Source of the DNA: Arthrobacter psychrochitiniphilus | Lineage (GTDB): Bacteria > Actinomycetota > Actinomycetes > Actinomycetales > Micrococcaceae | Reading direction: 5' to 3' | DNA length: 60,438 bases | Assembly: GCF_003185915.1 (NCBI RefSeq) | Contig: NZ_QHLZ01000017.1 | Location: forward strand, 1 to 60,438 | Shown: piece after piece, positions 27,147 to 35,683 of the stretch | Layout of the letters: every line of letters begins with the position of its first letter | Position numbering within the stretch: the first letter of the stretch is position 1 | The notes under the pieces: generated by a model | What the model was told of the DNA's origin: nothing | The model's input: the letters and a program-made list of their open reading frames with translations, nothing else | Database searches by the model: none | Position numbers and translations under genes: made by a program

Positions 27147-27848
27147 CTATTCTCCTGAAATAACTCCTGCATGACTTCTCTTCCAAGAAGTCCCGGTTGA
27201 GTCTCGGACTGTCATTTCAATAGCAATACCGTTGCTTTGATCATTACCCGACCAAATCGGAACAACATGTGTCGCAACAAATAGCGCCTTATAGGCGTCG
27301 TATGCTTCCATACTGCGCGGCGGAAGCCCTGATCCGAGCTGCCACGATTTCTTCGTATTAGGTCCAACGATCCCTTGGTGGAAGATATAGACCAATAATG
27401 GAGAATCTGGCGCGCATCGATGTACCCAGACTTCAATCGTGACATCGTATACGGGAGATTCATTGAAATTTTCGAGCAAAACCAAAACCGAACGATCTTC
27501 ATGCCCCGGTTCGAACCAGGAAGATACACGCGACACCTCACGTTGGCGCCGATCAGCCGAATCTGAGTCAAATTGTTTTTGCTGGAGGGCCAACTGGCCT
27601 CCGACTAGGGCTAGTTGGTCCGAAAGTGCCAGATTTTGTGTTTTCAAAGCCAAAAGTTGCCCGACAGCTGCCAACATAGTTCTTCTAGCAAACCAAGCTG
27701 CTGCCAAAGCACCAATGAGTAGTCCAAATGTGCCTATTGCCATCCAAAAAGTCCACAGGGCTGTTTGATCCGCTGCGTCCAGCATTGCGGGGCTCAGATC
27801 ATCGGAGGTGGTGGGGACTTGAACCATTACTTTCGGAAAGGCGGTCAT
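27147..27848 (-). CDS. Membrane-anchored protein with heptad-like region and beta-rich domain
   Basis: The 233-residue protein has one membrane helix (about residues 31-54, LWTFWMAIGTFGLLIGALAA), then a helical, leucine-rich juxtamembrane stretch (about 60-95, LLALKTQNLALSDQLALVGG) likely to form a coiled coil, and a beta-rich C-terminal domain with VLVLLENFNESPVYDVTIEV. The overall plan resembles the proteins at 8975 and 25617, though similarity is weak. No ribosome binding site is evident before ATG 27848; starts a few codons inside are possible. Function is unknown. Confidence 0.55.
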   Translation of the reverse strand: MTAFPKVMVQVPTTSDDLSPAMLDAADQTALWTFWMAIGTFGLLIGALAAAWFARRTMLAAVGQLLALKTQNLALSDQLALVGGQLALQQKQFDSDSADRRQREVSRVSSWFEPGHEDRSVLVLLENFNESPVYDVTIEVWVHRCAPDSPLLVYIFHQGIVGPNTKKSWQLGSGLPPRSMEAYDAYKALFVATHVVPIWSGNDQSNGIAIEMTVRDSTGTSWKRSHAGVISGE

Positions 27849-28419
27849 TTAGCTACTTAACCATGATTTTCGCCATTCTTATCGCTTGCCAGTGCGATGA
27901 GAGCGCCGCGGTGCCACGAGTATCGGACAGGGCTTGGGACCAATTTATTGTGCTTCTAGTGAGTGCGGTCGGAACAGCGCATCTCAGGTAGCTCGTCCAA
28001 AGCAAAGCCTCAGGTCAGCGGCACATGCCCGATCCAATGCCTCGAATAGGCGAATCGAACCGACGAGACACGGGACATTGCGGTCGTAATTCCCGGCTGT
28101 GCCTTGCTGGCCACTTTCGCCCCACCAGAGAGAAGCTAGCCTTTACCCAGTAGAGTTTTCGCCGCTGCTGACACCAGAAGGCTCATCATCAACGACCGCT
28201 ATTGAGCACTAGAGCAACACAATGACAACGAATGAGAAGATTCTGGCCAATTCTTCCTCATCGGCAAGCCAGGATTGCCAGCTTTTCCGGGGTCAGCACC
28301 TACCCAGCGAGCAAAAATAGGTTCATAGCAGGGGCGAATCCCGTCCAGAAAGCGAGGAAAACGGGCTTCAATCTGGAGGGTTTATGGCGGGTTTATGGCG
28401 GGTTTGTGGAGGGTTAAGT
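27849..28419. other. Island-end repeat material without genes
   Basis: The segment near 28003-28130 (GCAAAGCCTCAGGTCAGCGG, AATTCCCGGCTGTGCCTTGC) is similar to parts of 50400-50480, 41800-41890 and 21675-21730. At 28375-28415 three imperfect copies of GGGTTTATGGC precede the terminator, like the repeated GGTAGGTTA just after the integrase stop at 24157. This looks like the 3' border of another integrase region whose gene has been lost. Confidence 0.5.
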
Positions 28420-28450
28420 TGAAAATGACCCCTAAAAGGAGTCATTTTCA
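28420..28450. terminator. Rho-independent terminator-like hairpin (bidirectional)
   Basis: A 12-pair stem with one mismatch: TGAAAATGAC plus CC at 28420-28432 pairs with GG plus GTCATTTTCA at 28438-28450 around a 5-nt loop. The A/T-rich ends would work in both directions. It is the counterpart of the hairpin at 24201-24228 and precedes a tRNA-like att core by 32 bp, just as that one does. Confidence 0.7.
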
Positions 28451-28481
28451 AACCCAAGAACCGCTAGATTCCGGGCTTTCT

Positions 28482-28518
28482 GGGCCCCCTATCAGATTCG
28501 AACTGATGACCCCCGCTG
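28482..28518 (-). other. tRNA 3'-end-like attachment site, copy 2
   Basis: On the minus strand: T-stem ATCAG, loop TTCGAAT, stem CTGAT, then AGGGGGC and CCA. The preceding GGGCTTTCTGG is shared with copy 1, so homology extends beyond the tRNA part. The bases TGTCGACGCGATC next to it are shared with copy 4 at 42091. Compensatory changes keep the stem paired relative to copy 1, so it may descend from a different tRNA gene or from selection for pairing. Confidence 0.72.
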
Positions 28519-29653
28519 TCGACGCGATCACCTATTTCGACTTATCAAAAGCCACTCTGACCCTTTATTAGCGTCAAGGTAGCGCAACAATAGATGGTAC
28601 TGAACTGGTGACAGTTGTCATCCAATTTAATGAGTTTCTAATGAGTCGGTTGTATCCAGCCATGCTTTTTAGTCATCCGTTCTCACCTGAGGAACATTTG
28701 GCTTCTCAGCCAACTGGTGGTGGGTGACTGTCGGCGATTGTCATCAGGCTTTGCCATCCACAACACCAACCACAGCGACGTCAACTCAACACTGTAATTG
28801 CTGCAGCCATGCAGTCAGATTAACAACACACCTTCTGGATTTAGGCCTTCTTCAGACAGCGAAAAGCCAGACGTTCGAGTTTTACCCCGGCGGCCGAATA
28901 TCGCCCGATCACCAGATGGAATGTCTGACGAGTCAAAAGGAACGACAAGCATCCATGGCCTCCAAGGATGCATTCCAGTGGATTGAGTGTTCGGTGGATG
29001 ACTCTCCTACGAACGTTAAGACCGTTGCAGAGCGGTATTGGTCCATAACGCGACCGTGGGCGCTGCACAGCAAAGCTCGAGCGCAGTTCTTCATTGAGCT
29101 CCAGTCCGGCAGGGCACTCAACCTACACGCTGGAGTTCCATGCATCCATTGCTAATCCCCTGAGCCGAACATAGGGTCAAAGGTGAACGACGCGAGAGGC
29201 TTGATGGTCACCGACCGTCAGATGCGAAGGACAGCTGGCCGCTATGCAACCCAGGGGCGATGGCATTCCTCGTGCCGAGCTAACTGGCTAAGTGTTCGAT
29301 ATCGAATGGCGTGCCGTGATGGCCACTTCCAACTTTTCAACCGTTCAAGAACAGACAGAACGCACACGACCTCACCCCCGCCTCGCAGGTGATGGGAAGG
29401 GGTCCAGAGCTTTCGCCTCTTACCCCCGTGCCGCCCTTACGACATTGCTGGACGAACTGTCTCGGGTAAGGCGACGCCGACTCAACGTAAATATTTTGCC
29501 TCGAACGTCACGTCGACGCCACCCTATCCGGGTGGCACCAATCAAGACAGCATCACCCTCTAACTGGATCCAAGAAGGAATGGGCGACTCGTACAAAGCG
29601 CCCGACTGGCTGGCCGCCCATTCGGCCCATGCTCTCGCTGAGGTCGGTGCACC
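28519..29653. other. Long region without a confident gene
   Basis: It begins with att-distal repeat sequence (TTTAATGAGTTTCTAATGAG at 28619-28638, shared with 42238-42257 and 50340-50359). A plus-strand frame from ATG 28919 to 29155 (MASKDAFQWIECSVDD near its middle) and another ending at 29657 have weakly protein-like composition but no family or ribosome binding site. I do not call them genes. Confidence 0.4.
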
Positions 29654-30865
29654 GTGAACGGTCGAGTTTTAAGGACGACCGTCCGTCGGATCCTCGGGCT
29701 GGGCGTGGTGGTGCACGGACTCATCCATCTCCTCGGTGCGGCGAAGGGACTGGGCTGGTCCGAAGTGACTCAATTAGCCGAACCGATCAGTACCGGGTTG
29801 GGCGCTGCCTGGCTCGTGGCCGCCGTGGTCACCGTCGCGGCTGGCACGCTGTTGCTCGCTCACGTTCGTTGGTGGTGGGTCGTTGGTTCGCTCTCTGTCA
29901 TCAGCTCTCAGGTAGTAATTGTCACGTCGTGGGCCGATGCCAAGGTCGGCACAATCATGAACGTTATCCTGCTCATAGCTGTCATCTACGGCTGGGCCTC
30001 GCAGGGCCCGCAGAGCGCTCGGGCCGAATATTGTCGACGAACTCGAGGCGCACCTGAGACTGCCCACGCTGATGGTGTCGTGACTGAGATAGACCTCGAG
30101 CGCCTACCAACCCTCATAGCCGCCTACGTCCGTCAGTCTGGCGCAGTCGGGCAACCGTTTGTCCAGGCGTTTCACGCTAAGTTCCATGGTCGCATCCGCG
30201 GCGGGTCCGCGAGGCCGTGGATGACATTCACGGGTGAGCAGGTGAACACCTACGGGGCGCAACCTAGCCGGCTCTTCTTCATGGATGCCGAGATGCTCGG
30301 GCTTCCTGTCGAGGTCCTACACGTGTTCGAGGCCGGGGCCGCCTCGATGCGTGTCAGGGCATGCTCACTGGTTACGATGGTCGACGCAAAGGGACCCGAT
30401 ATGGATCGAGCAGAGACCGTCACCATCTTCAACGACTTATGCGTCCTCGCTCCTGCCGCGCTCATTGACGCACCCACCATCTGGCATGTCATTGACGAGA
30501 ACCATGTTCGCGGCACATACACATATGGCGCGAACACCATCACTGCCGAACTGACTTTCAACGACGCCCACGAGCTCATCAATTTCGTCTCTGACGATCG
30601 CGCAGCCGTGTCAAGCAATGGCAAGTCCATCACGCCTCAACGCTGGTCAACACCGATATCCGATTACCGACCAGTTGGTCAAAGTCGTCTCGGCACCATT
30701 GGCGAAGGCCACTGGCATACATCTGACGGCGAGTTCGCCTACCTCGAGTACACGCTCGACGAGATCACGTACAACCAAGGCTCGGGCGGGCACTCGCTGA
30801 CTGGTCCCGCTTCAGGCAACCGTCAACGTCATAATGGTCTCGGCCGTGGCCGCGATCCCGCGTAG
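29654..30865 (+). CDS. DUF6544-like membrane protein
   Basis: The 403-residue protein has four N-terminal membrane helices (about residues 10-130: LGLGVVVHGLIHLLGAAKGL, AAWLVAAVVTVAAGTLLLAH, WWWVVGSLSVISSQVVIV and a fourth around IMNVILLIAVIYGWA). A soluble domain of ~230 residues follows, with KFHGRIRGGSARPWMTFTGE, RLFFMDAEMLGLPVEVLHVF, FNDLCVLAPAALIDAPTIWH and EFAYLEYTLDEITYN, a pattern I associate with DUF6544/DUF6920 proteins. The function of the family is unknown. GTG 29654 has GAGG about 10 nt upstream. The tail after EITYN is irregular and may reflect a changed 3' end. Confidence 0.68.
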   Translation: MNGRVLRTTVRRILGLGVVVHGLIHLLGAAKGLGWSEVTQLAEPISTGLGAAWLVAAVVTVAAGTLLLAHVRWWWVVGSLSVISSQVVIVTSWADAKVGTIMNVILLIAVIYGWASQGPQSARAEYCRRTRGAPETAHADGVVTEIDLERLPTLIAAYVRQSGAVGQPFVQAFHAKFHGRIRGGSARPWMTFTGEQVNTYGAQPSRLFFMDAEMLGLPVEVLHVFEAGAASMRVRACSLVTMVDAKGPDMDRAETVTIFNDLCVLAPAALIDAPTIWHVIDENHVRGTYTYGANTITAELTFNDAHELINFVSDDRAAVSSNGKSITPQRWSTPISDYRPVGQSRLGTIGEGHWHTSDGEFAYLEYTLDEITYNQGSGGHSLTGPASGNRQRHNGLGRGRDPA

Positions 30866-31241
30866 ACTGCGGGTGGGTGCCGGCGTCCCTATTCCACCGA
30901 GCGGTGAAGACTGCTGAAAGTTCAGTTGACACCCGATCCATGGGACAGGACATTCCACTGGAGGGAGGGACACAGGCCGCCATTACATGCCAAGGAATTC
31001 CATGAGGATATGGTGGCGATAGCACGGACGAGCGAAGGCACAATCAACGTCCACGCGTTCCGTTAAGGATCTTCTGCTGACACCGGGTTCAGGCTGCACA
31101 AGCCGTTATCCACCCCTATTCACAGGCCCGTCCTGGACAAACAGAAAGATCGTGCCCGGTGGACATTCCCGCATCGCGGCGCACTTAAGAGTGTATTCAC
31201 CCACTTTTTTGGGATGTCGTTGATTCCAAAAATGCGTGAGT
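30866..31241. other. Intergenic, no gene seen
   Basis: About 375 bases between convergent genes. No convincing hairpin terminator or reading frame was found. Confidence 0.35.
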
Positions 31242-31703
31242 TCATACCTCGTCGTGCAACATACCTCGTTTTTGCCCGACAGCGATTTCAATGCGTGGCA
31301 ACCAGGACACGATGCCTAGAAGGGCAAGGACGAGTGCGAGCTCCAAAACGCCAGTCGTGAAGTAGAGTGCTTGCAACCCACTGAACCCTTGAATGATAAC
31401 GATCTCGGTCAGGATCCAGATGATCATCGCAAACCCAGCGATAGCAGTCCAGAACAGGGAAGATTCTCGGTGTCTCAGGAGCATCCCGACTGCGAGAGTC
31501 TGAGTGCCGCCGAAGACGACGAGCAGGATTAGCGCAGGCAGGAAAAAGGACGTGAACGGGCTGTTCGTTAGGAACGACGTCGGCATACCAAGTCCATCGG
31601 TGAACAGCATGGCGATGCTTCCGCCCACGGCCGAAGCGGCGTTAAAAATGACCACGATAATTAGGGCTTTCCAAGCGATTCTCGTCAGACTGTTTGCTGG
31701 CAT
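31242..31703 (-). CDS. Small four-helix integral membrane protein
   Basis: The 153-residue protein has four clear hydrophobic segments (about residues 10-33, 48-72, 82-104 and 112-135) and short hydrophilic loops, ending in a basic tail. No family is recognised. The ATG at 31703 gives a positive-inside N-terminus. It stands alone among other membrane-protein genes. Confidence 0.6.
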   Translation of the reverse strand: MPANSLTRIAWKALIIVVIFNAASAVGGSIAMLFTDGLGMPTSFLTNSPFTSFFLPALILLVVFGGTQTLAVGMLLRHRESSLFWTAIAGFAMIIWILTEIVIIQGFSGLQALYFTTGVLELALVLALLGIVSWLPRIEIAVGQKRGMLHDEV

Positions 31704-32191
31704 ACCGTGCTCGCTTTCGTATACAGTGCTGCCATCGGCGGGTGGCCCTGATCCCAGCGCATAGTTGCATAGTATGCGTGGCTGCGTGGTTCTGCGAGAG
31801 GCGAAAGTCCTCTCTCATGCGAAACAATGAGGATTCGAGCTGCGAACGCTCTGGTCCTACGCGAAACGCCCGCGGCCGGTATAGTCCTGGCGCCATGACC
31901 CCCACCTTGGACGGTCCACAAGGGGCTCCTTTGTTGAACGTCACCGACGCGAAGCCGCAAAACCACCACATGGCCTTCAGCGCCCCCGTTCGCCTACCCT
32001 GTTGTGGGCCGACCAAATACGTCCATACAGGGCATCCTTTTCAGGAGTGAATCGAAATGATGGGCCATGAAATACGTTCTGTCGTCAGCAGTATCCCGAT
32101 ATAGTCCCACCCGGATTTTTGGTCGGTTTCAGATTTGGTGGGCTGGGGACATCGGAAGGAGTTGGGAAAACCGTGGACGGAAGTTATTTCT
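31704..32191. other. Intergenic, no gene seen
   Basis: About 490 bases with only short conflicting frames. They should contain the promoter of the minus-strand membrane gene ending at 31703. Confidence 0.35.
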
Positions 32192-33199
32192 TCATCCTGC
32201 TGTTTTCCACTGGGATATACCAGCGCGAAAGCCGTCGAGGTCTCGGTGGGCCCATCTGGCCTTGACGAAGCCATCGATGATGTTCCATACCGAAAGCCCA
32301 ATCACTATCACGCTTGTGATTACGAAGAAGTCTGGGGTTTTGAGATGAAGTGTCGTTGCCTGCTGGGCCATTGCGAGGAAGTCGGGGTTGAGCAACCGCT
32401 CTCCATTAAGGAGCCACAACCCAGGTATGGTGAACGCCGCAACGAGCACTACGTTGAGGCTCGCTGTTTTCCACGTCCACCGACCCTGAACAAGTTTCAA
32501 GAACACGAGGAGGATGGCAACGGCGGTGAGAAGCAGAAAATAGGGTAGCCACAGTGACCATAGGCCGGGTGTCAGGAGAGGGATCGGCTTGGAGTTGCCG
32601 TCGATGAACAGTGAAGAGAACTGCTGCCAAATAATCGCGCCAGCGAATATCAGAAGCCCCGCCGCGTTGATCAGCGTCTGGGGCACAGTGATCCGTGACC
32701 GAGATGGAATTCTGGGTAATTGATCAGGTGTCCACGTCGTGCGTGGTCTTTCACCGACGTTGATGTGCTCGATCACGGTGAAGACGATGGTGACCCAGAA
32801 GGCCACCTGAATGGCGACGTTGACTGCAGTGACGACTGCGGCAGCGATGGACTCACCGACGCCACTCCCGGAGAGCAACTCTCGCAGAAGTGCTGCGAGC
32901 GCGGCGATGGGCACCGCTATGCCCATCAGCAGTTTGAGCAACCGCAGATAATCAAGATAATGCCCCGGGACGATTACGTGCAACGGTGGGTTCGCTTCGT
33001 TTGCGGCACGACGTTGGGGATCGCCGAGTTCCAGGACGGCATCCCTTTCGGCGGTTGGAGCATCGGCTCCGGCAGCGACGTGCTCGTCGATCTTCGCCGC
33101 GAGCACTTAGCGCAGTTCACGTTCGATTTCGGGACGTTGTGTTTGAGGTAGTCTGCGCACCACCGCCCATATGTAGCGCTCGGTCAGCTCAGTCTTCAT
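32192..33199 (-). pseudogene. HAAS-domain permease-like protein with in-frame stop
   Basis: From ATG 33199 the sequence matches the N-terminal HAAS/permease-prefix domain of actinobacterial membrane proteins (TERYIWAVVRRLPQTQRPEI, then ERELR). A TAA interrupts at 33107-33109. The very next codon, GTG 33106, continues in the same frame with LAAKIDEHVAAGADAPTAER, the rest of the domain, followed by six to eight membrane helices to 32192. A single base change in a GAA codon would explain the stop. Either the gene is newly dead or the GTG restarts translation to give a 304-residue product lacking the first ~31 residues. The usual PadR-type regulator gene upstream is absent. Confidence 0.75.
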
Positions 33200-33230
33200 G
33201 AACGCATGTACTGGGACCGGGTGGTTGATC

Positions 33231-33464
33231 ATGGTCGATATCTCTCTATTGATGGGCGTCGTGCGGGGAGCTTGGCAGTGGATGATCATTGCCCTTGTCA
33301 CAGGCTTGGGTTCAGGTGCTGCGCGATTATCGGTGTTCAAGAATTACGCTGCTGCGGTGAATTCAATGGGGACTCCTATTCCCCTGCCCCGAGACTTCTT
33401 CAATCTGACGGTGCCCCCCGCCATCCTGCTCCAAGCAACAATGATCGCCTCGGTCGCCGGATGA
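33231..33464 (+). CDS. Possible small membrane protein
   Basis: A 77-residue frame from ATG 33231 has two hydrophobic stretches (WQWMIIALVTGLGSGAA, and ILLQATMIASVAG at the end) and GGGTGG about 8 nt upstream. It stops where its second helix ends, so it could be a truncated remnant. No family is recognised. Confidence 0.27.
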   Translation: MVDISLLMGVVRGAWQWMIIALVTGLGSGAARLSVFKNYAAAVNSMGTPIPLPRDFFNLTVPPAILLQATMIASVAG

Positions 33465-33811
33465 CTGGCGGTGGAGATCCTGGGACGGATACGAGCACGG
33501 GTCAACGCATGTGATGAAGCTCGCAAGGGTCGTTTGCCTCTACGCAGGCGCGGTCTGGCGAAGGATCGTGAAAGTAGCCATTCGAATCCCGGATGACTGT
33601 GCCTTCGGTGAAGGACCGCAACTGTGACTTTTCCGGCACCCACTCAACCCGATTCCGGAGTGATCATCGGCCTGCCACGCTTCGAGCTGGTACTGCTGGG
33701 CATTGTGCTTACGTTCATTTCCTGCGGACGTGACGGAAGGCCAATCAGGGAGCCAAGCAACAGTCCTCTCCTCAGAAGCTGGCTGACATGAGCCTGGAGG
33801 AAGGCGCCACT
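33465..33811. other. Intergenic, no gene seen
   Basis: About 350 bases upstream of the CPBP protease gene. They contain its ribosome binding site and no other feature I can support. Confidence 0.35.
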
Positions 33812-34615
33812 GTGAATGGGAAACTGCAGGGATGGATTACAACTCACCAGATCCCCTCGTTCTTCGTACTGGCCTACGCCATCTCATGGTCTCTGTGGGG
33901 CATCGCCGCTCTGGGCGGAGGGCAGGTCGTCTTTCTCTTGGGCGGACTCGGTCCGCTTCTTTCTGCTCTGGCGATCACCCGCCTTTCTGGAGAATCCGTG
34001 CGAGGTTGGCTGCGCTCCCTGCTGGCGTGGCGCGTGTCACCGGGCTACTACGCCATGGCCCTTCTACTTCCCCCGGCTTTGTTTGCCGTGATCAACCTGG
34101 TTCTGTTTGCTCTTGGCCATGAACTTGATTTCGCCTTATTGCTCAGTGTTGCGCCGAGCTACCTCGGCACGTTCCTACTGGTAGCAACGGTGGGAGGTGG
34201 CTTCGAGGAACCCGGGTGGCGAGGCTTCGCTCTCCCACGGTTGCAGGAACAACGGTCTCCCCTCGTGTCTACCCTGTTCCTCGGACTCGCCTGGGGTATA
34301 TGGCACATTCCGCTCTATGGTGCAGCCGGGTTCGTCGTACCGCTGATTCTCGCCTTCTTTTACACCTGGCTCTACAATCGCACGGGTAGCGTTATCATCT
34401 GCCTCCTCCTGCACGCCGGCTTCACGCCTGCACAGAATCTATTGACACTCGCTGCCACGCCAACAGGCTCCGGCGGCGGACGCCCAGCCGACTCGATCGA
34501 CCTTGTGATCCTCGGTGTCTACATCGCCGCCGCACTGTGCCTTACACTGGCAACCCGAGGACGCCTCGGCCGCAAGTCGACGCAAACGCATGCGGACGGT
34601 CTTCCTGGATATTGA
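33812..34615 (+). CDS. CPBP family intramembrane glutamic protease (first copy)
   Basis: The 267-residue multi-pass membrane protease of the CPBP/CAAX-like (Abi) family has its catalytic motifs: GGGFEEPGWRGFALPRLQ (EExxxR, Glu pair near residues 132-133), WGIWHIPL with the conserved His, and HAGFTPAQN. In bacteria such proteins mature or degrade membrane peptides and are frequent in bacteriocin and immunity loci. GTG 33812 is preferred because GGAGGA lies 10 nt upstream; ATG 33788 has no ribosome binding site. A second, unrelated-looking CPBP copy is at 38397. Confidence 0.88.
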   Translation: MNGKLQGWITTHQIPSFFVLAYAISWSLWGIAALGGGQVVFLLGGLGPLLSALAITRLSGESVRGWLRSLLAWRVSPGYYAMALLLPPALFAVINLVLFALGHELDFALLLSVAPSYLGTFLLVATVGGGFEEPGWRGFALPRLQEQRSPLVSTLFLGLAWGIWHIPLYGAAGFVVPLILAFFYTWLYNRTGSVIICLLLHAGFTPAQNLLTLAATPTGSGGGRPADSIDLVILGVYIAAALCLTLATRGRLGRKSTQTHADGLPGY

Positions 34616-34952
34616 GGTGGCTGGCCGCGGTGCTGGTAGGCCTCGTCGGGTGTTTAAGCTCGACTGCCACGCTGTGACAGGCCTCGTGTCCGCGGTCGTG
34701 GTCGGCGAGAGCCGCAGCGTGTTCTTCTACGACGATGGGCCTGACAAGCACTGTGATGACCCACAAGTCAACTCTCCACCACCAACGCACCGTTTCGTGG
34801 ATTCTGCATGCCCGCCCCATGGCCGCGAACGCGGCCGGTCAAGGCCCAGATCAAGGTCACTGACTGCCACCACCCTCCGCAGCGCCATAAGTGGAGACCT
34901 CTGATGACCCCAATCAGAATAAACCCGGTCACCTGATGGGTCGCGACTGCGG
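34616..34952. other. Intergenic, no gene seen
   Basis: About 340 bases between convergent genes with short, inconsistent frames. No terminator hairpin was found. Confidence 0.35.
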
Positions 34953-35411
34953 TCAATGATAATCGAGGTAGGTTATTGCAATATGGGTCACTCCGAAAAT
35001 TGCTGTAAACACAACAGCGGGCAGATTATGAAGCCATATTTCTGCCATCAAAAAGTAGATCACAGGAACAATGGCCATAAGCATAAGCATTGTAAAACTG
35101 GCACCTACCGTGAAATACGCGATCCATAGCGCATAGTAGGTCAATAAGAAAAAGATTGTGCAAAGAATAAGCCCAGAAAGTGTCGGGGTCCCTTTCCTGC
35201 TTACCACGAAAATCAACAGGGCCGCATATATCGCCTGGCTTCCATGTTCAATAATGTCCAATAAAAGATGATCACTACTGGCGGCGCTTCCGTCGTTTGG
35301 GTTCTGCAGTACCAGAAAGAGAAGATTGGGCAGCATTGGCAATAAAAAGACCACTGAGCCCTTCCATGAAAATCCTATGCGGATTTGCAAAAGATCCAAT
35401 ACACGATTCAC
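34953..35411 (-). CDS. Unknown integral membrane protein, lower GC than neighbours
   Basis: The 152-residue protein has four or five hydrophobic helices (including GSVVFLLPMLPNLLFLVL, LILCTIFFLLTYYALWIAYF and MLMLMAIVPVIYFLMAEIWL). The gene is visibly richer in A and T than both neighbours and uses more A/T-ending codons, a sign of separate acquisition. The family is not recognised. The ATG at 35411 is plausible, although the ribosome binding site is weak. Confidence 0.58.
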   Translation of the reverse strand: MNRVLDLLQIRIGFSWKGSVVFLLPMLPNLLFLVLQNPNDGSAASSDHLLLDIIEHGSQAIYAALLIFVVSRKGTPTLSGLILCTIFFLLTYYALWIAYFTVGASFTMLMLMAIVPVIYFLMAEIWLHNLPAVVFTAIFGVTHIAITYLDYH

Positions 35412-35683
35412 ATTTGCCTTCCATGTTGATTTTCACTAAGGCGCCCACCAAAGTGTTGTCAGACGGATGGATTGCGTCATCTGGAGGATGGTCCACGGCT
35501 TGTTCATAACGTGGCCCAATCATCCATTGGCCCGGCAAAGCAATAGTGCTTTGCAGGTCAAAAGAACACTCTTCAAGCGGTCACCCGGTGAAATCTCGAG
35601 GCTGGTGAGCCAACGCCGTGTCGCGCCAGAACTCCGCGCTGCGTCGGGTTACCGGTCACAGTGCTGGCCCGTGGCAGCTTCGC

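Noticed and set aside
29292..29657. Frame ending at the start of the DUF6544-like gene
   Set aside because: The overlap (GTGA) is suggestive, but the frame is Arg-rich and irregular with no ribosome binding site.
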